A stretch of DNA of 15,654 bases. Source: Deltaproteobacteria bacterium. Lineage in GTDB: Bacteria > Desulfobacterota > Syntrophia > Syntrophales > UBA5619. Below the pieces are notes generated by a model, which was not told where the DNA came from, did not search any database, and worked only from the letters and a program-made list of their open reading frames with translations. The DNA is taken from NCBI GenBank assembly GCA_021372695.1, contig JAJFTY010000033.1, positions 1 through 15,654 of the forward strand. The letters run 5' to 3'. A program made the translations under genes and the position numbers. This document shows, one piece after another, positions 14,133 to 15,654 of the stretch (its first letter is position 1; each line of letters begins with the position of its first letter).

Positions 14133-15654
14133 TCACTCCTTCGGGACAGCGATCTTTCCGCTGGCCACCATCTCGCGGAGCTCCTTCTTGCTGAACTTGC
14201 CGACGCTGGTCTTGGGGATTTGGGCCAGGAACGCGAAGTGGTCAGGAATCCACCAGGCGGCCTTGACCTTGTCCTTCAGGAACGTTTTGAGCTCCTCCTC
14301 CGTGACGCTTGCGCCCGGCTTGAGGACGACGCAGCCGAGCGGGCGCTCCACCCACTTGCTGTGAGGAATGCCGATCACGGCCGCCTCGGCCACGGCCGGG
14401 TGGGCCATGATGAGATTCTCCAGGTCCACGGAGGAGATCCACTCTCCGCCGCTTTTGACGAGGTCTTTCGTGCGGTCCACGAGACGGACGTATCCCTCCT
14501 CGTCGATCGTTCCCACGTCACCCGTGTGGAACCAGCCGCCTGCGAAAACCGACTTCGACCGCTCCGGGTCCTTGTAGTACTCCTTGGCGATCCACGGCCC
14601 CCGGAAAAGAAGCTCGCCCCACTCCTTGCCGTCCGCCTTGATCTCCTGTCCCTTTTCGTTGAGAATCTTCATTTCGAGTCCCGGGGCGAGGAGGCCTGCA
14701 CTCGATTTGACGTCGTAGAGCTTCTCTTTCGGCCAGTCGGCCATACTGCTCTTGGGGACGGCGGCGAGCGCCAGCGGTGTCGACTCGGTCATGCCGTAGG
14801 CCTGCATGATCGGAAAGCCGTACTTCTCGTTCAGCGCCTCCATCAGGAAACGAGGGCAGGCCGAGCCGCCGGAGACGATCGTCTTGAGCGAGGAGAAGTC
14901 GTGCTTGCCGCCCCCTTCCAGGTAGTTGTAGAGCATGAGCCAGATCGTGGGGACGCCGGCGGTGAAGGTGACCTTCTCTTCGGCGATCACCTTGCAGATC
15001 GCCTCCATGTTGATCGTCTCGCGTCCCGGCAGGACCTGTTTGTTCCCCGCGCCGACGCTGATGAAGGGGCCGCCCCAGGCGTTGGCGTGGAACATCGGGA
15101 CGATGTGCAGGGCGCAGTCATGCTCGGATACCCGCAGCATGCAGCCTACGGCATAGCCATGCAGGAGGAGTCCCCGGTGGCTGTAGACGACGCCCTTGGG
15201 GTCGCCCGTGGTGGCGGAGGTGTAGCAGATCAGCGCCGGATCCCATTCGCTCAGATTATCCGGGAAGTCGTAGCTCTCGGGGAACTGCGCGATCAGTTCG
15301 TCGTAGAGGCAGACCGGGGAGAGCCCGGTCTGGGGCATCTTGCCGCTTTGGGACATGATGACATACTGCTTGACGGTCTTGAGCTGATCCTTGATCGCGT
15401 CGATGATGAAGGCCAGCTCTTCGTCGACGAACATGACCTTGTCCTCGGCGTGGTTGATGATGTATACGAGATGGTGAAGGGGGAGCCGGAAGTTCGTGGT
15501 GTGGAGCGCTGCTCCGATGCAGGGGACCCCGAAATAGAGTTCGAGATGACGGTGGTGGTTGAGCGCCATGCTGGCCACGTGATCGCCCCGCTTTACCCCG
15601 AGGGAGCCCAGCGCATGGGCGAGCTGGCAGGTCCTCTTGAAATAGTCGGCGTAG
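14133..15654 (-). CDS. Fatty acyl-CoA ligase, AMP-binding family (5' part missing)
   Basis: 506 residues are visible; the N-terminus lies beyond the right edge. The enzyme activates a carboxylic acid with ATP and CoA through an acyl-adenylate. Motifs in order: a P-loop variant YTSATTGDPKG, the aromatic gate region VPMFHANAWG, YGMTES, GWFHTGDVGTID, DRTKDLVKSGGEW, and the C-terminal catalytic-lysine region KTSVGKFSKKEL. The N-terminal stretch LHTTNFRLP...YIINHAEDKV resembles AlkK-type medium- or long-chain fatty acyl-CoA synthetases, so a fatty acid substrate is the best guess. The second residue of the usual TSGTTG loop is alanine, a variant I believe recurs in this subfamily. sodB starts 86 bp downstream of its stop, and a GTG in the sodB frame overlaps that stop (GTGA). 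Confidence 0.9.
   Translation of the reverse strand, partial: YADYFKRTCQLAHALGSLGVKRGDHVASMALNHHRHLELYFGVPCIGAALHTTNFRLPLHHLVYIINHAEDKVMFVDEELAFIIDAIKDQLKTVKQYVIMSQSGKMPQTGLSPVCLYDELIAQFPESYDFPDNLSEWDPALICYTSATTGDPKGVVYSHRGLLLHGYAVGCMLRVSEHDCALHIVPMFHANAWGGPFISVGAGNKQVLPGRETINMEAICKVIAEEKVTFTAGVPTIWLMLYNYLEGGGKHDFSSLKTIVSGGSACPRFLMEALNEKYGFPIMQAYGMTESTPLALAAVPKSSMADWPKEKLYDVKSSAGLLAPGLEMKILNEKGQEIKADGKEWGELLFRGPWIAKEYYKDPERSKSVFAGGWFHTGDVGTIDEEGYVRLVDRTKDLVKSGGEWISSVDLENLIMAHPAVAEAAVIGIPHSKWVERPLGCVVLKPGASVTEEELKTFLKDKVKAAWWIPDHFAFLAQIPKTSVGKFSKKELREMVASGKIAVPKE

Overview
This window reads as an ordinary, dense chromosomal stretch of a GC-rich Gram-negative bacterium. The best guess is the Desulfobacterota (former Deltaproteobacteria), near Syntrophus-like lineages. 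That placement is an inference from protein style: a 368-residue RdgC-like protein, a short GNAT-type ArgA, a trpS-scpA-scpB-rluB-ihfB block and an AlkK-like fatty acyl-CoA ligase. No phage, IS element, CRISPR array, rRNA or tRNA was recognised.

Layout. (1) Minus strand, 1-2202: a membrane sensor protein with a GAF-like domain, cut by the left edge, preceded by rdgC. (2) A 275-bp divergent intergenic region with two perfect inverted repeats. (3) Plus strand, 2478-6924: nadK, recN, an argA-like acetyltransferase and an mltA-like lipoprotein, tightly packed and overlapping at two junctions. (4) Minus strand, 6903-7880: a UbiA-family membrane protein that overlaps the 3' end of mltA convergently and has lost most of its acidic signature residues. 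(5) A 365-bp gap with an AT-rich segment, then a monocistronic HU gene with its own strong terminator. (6) Plus strand, 8671-12324: a possible 10-codon leader ORF, trpS (TTG start), scpA, scpB, rluB and an IHF-beta-like gene, closed by a strong terminator at 12379-12408. (7) Minus strand, 12432-15654: a fatty acyl-CoA ligase cut by the right edge, sodB, a DUF2892 membrane protein and radC.

Functionally the window is rich in chromosome maintenance: RecN, RadC and RdgC in repair or recombination, ScpA/ScpB in condensin-type segregation, and HU and IHF-like nucleoid proteins. The rest is core metabolism, translation and the envelope: NAD kinase, TrpRS, the pseudouridine synthase RluB, N-acetylglutamate synthase, a lytic transglycosylase, superoxide dismutase and acyl-CoA ligase.

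I see no convincing new multi-gene system. The points worth a second look are small: the trpS leader ORF whose stop overlaps the TTG start, the degenerate UbiA homologue, a 9-bp repeat in scpB that multiplies Shine-Dalgarno cores in front of rluB, a palindrome inside the ihfB promoter that itself lies in rluB coding sequence, and several precise hairpins and inverted repeats between genes.
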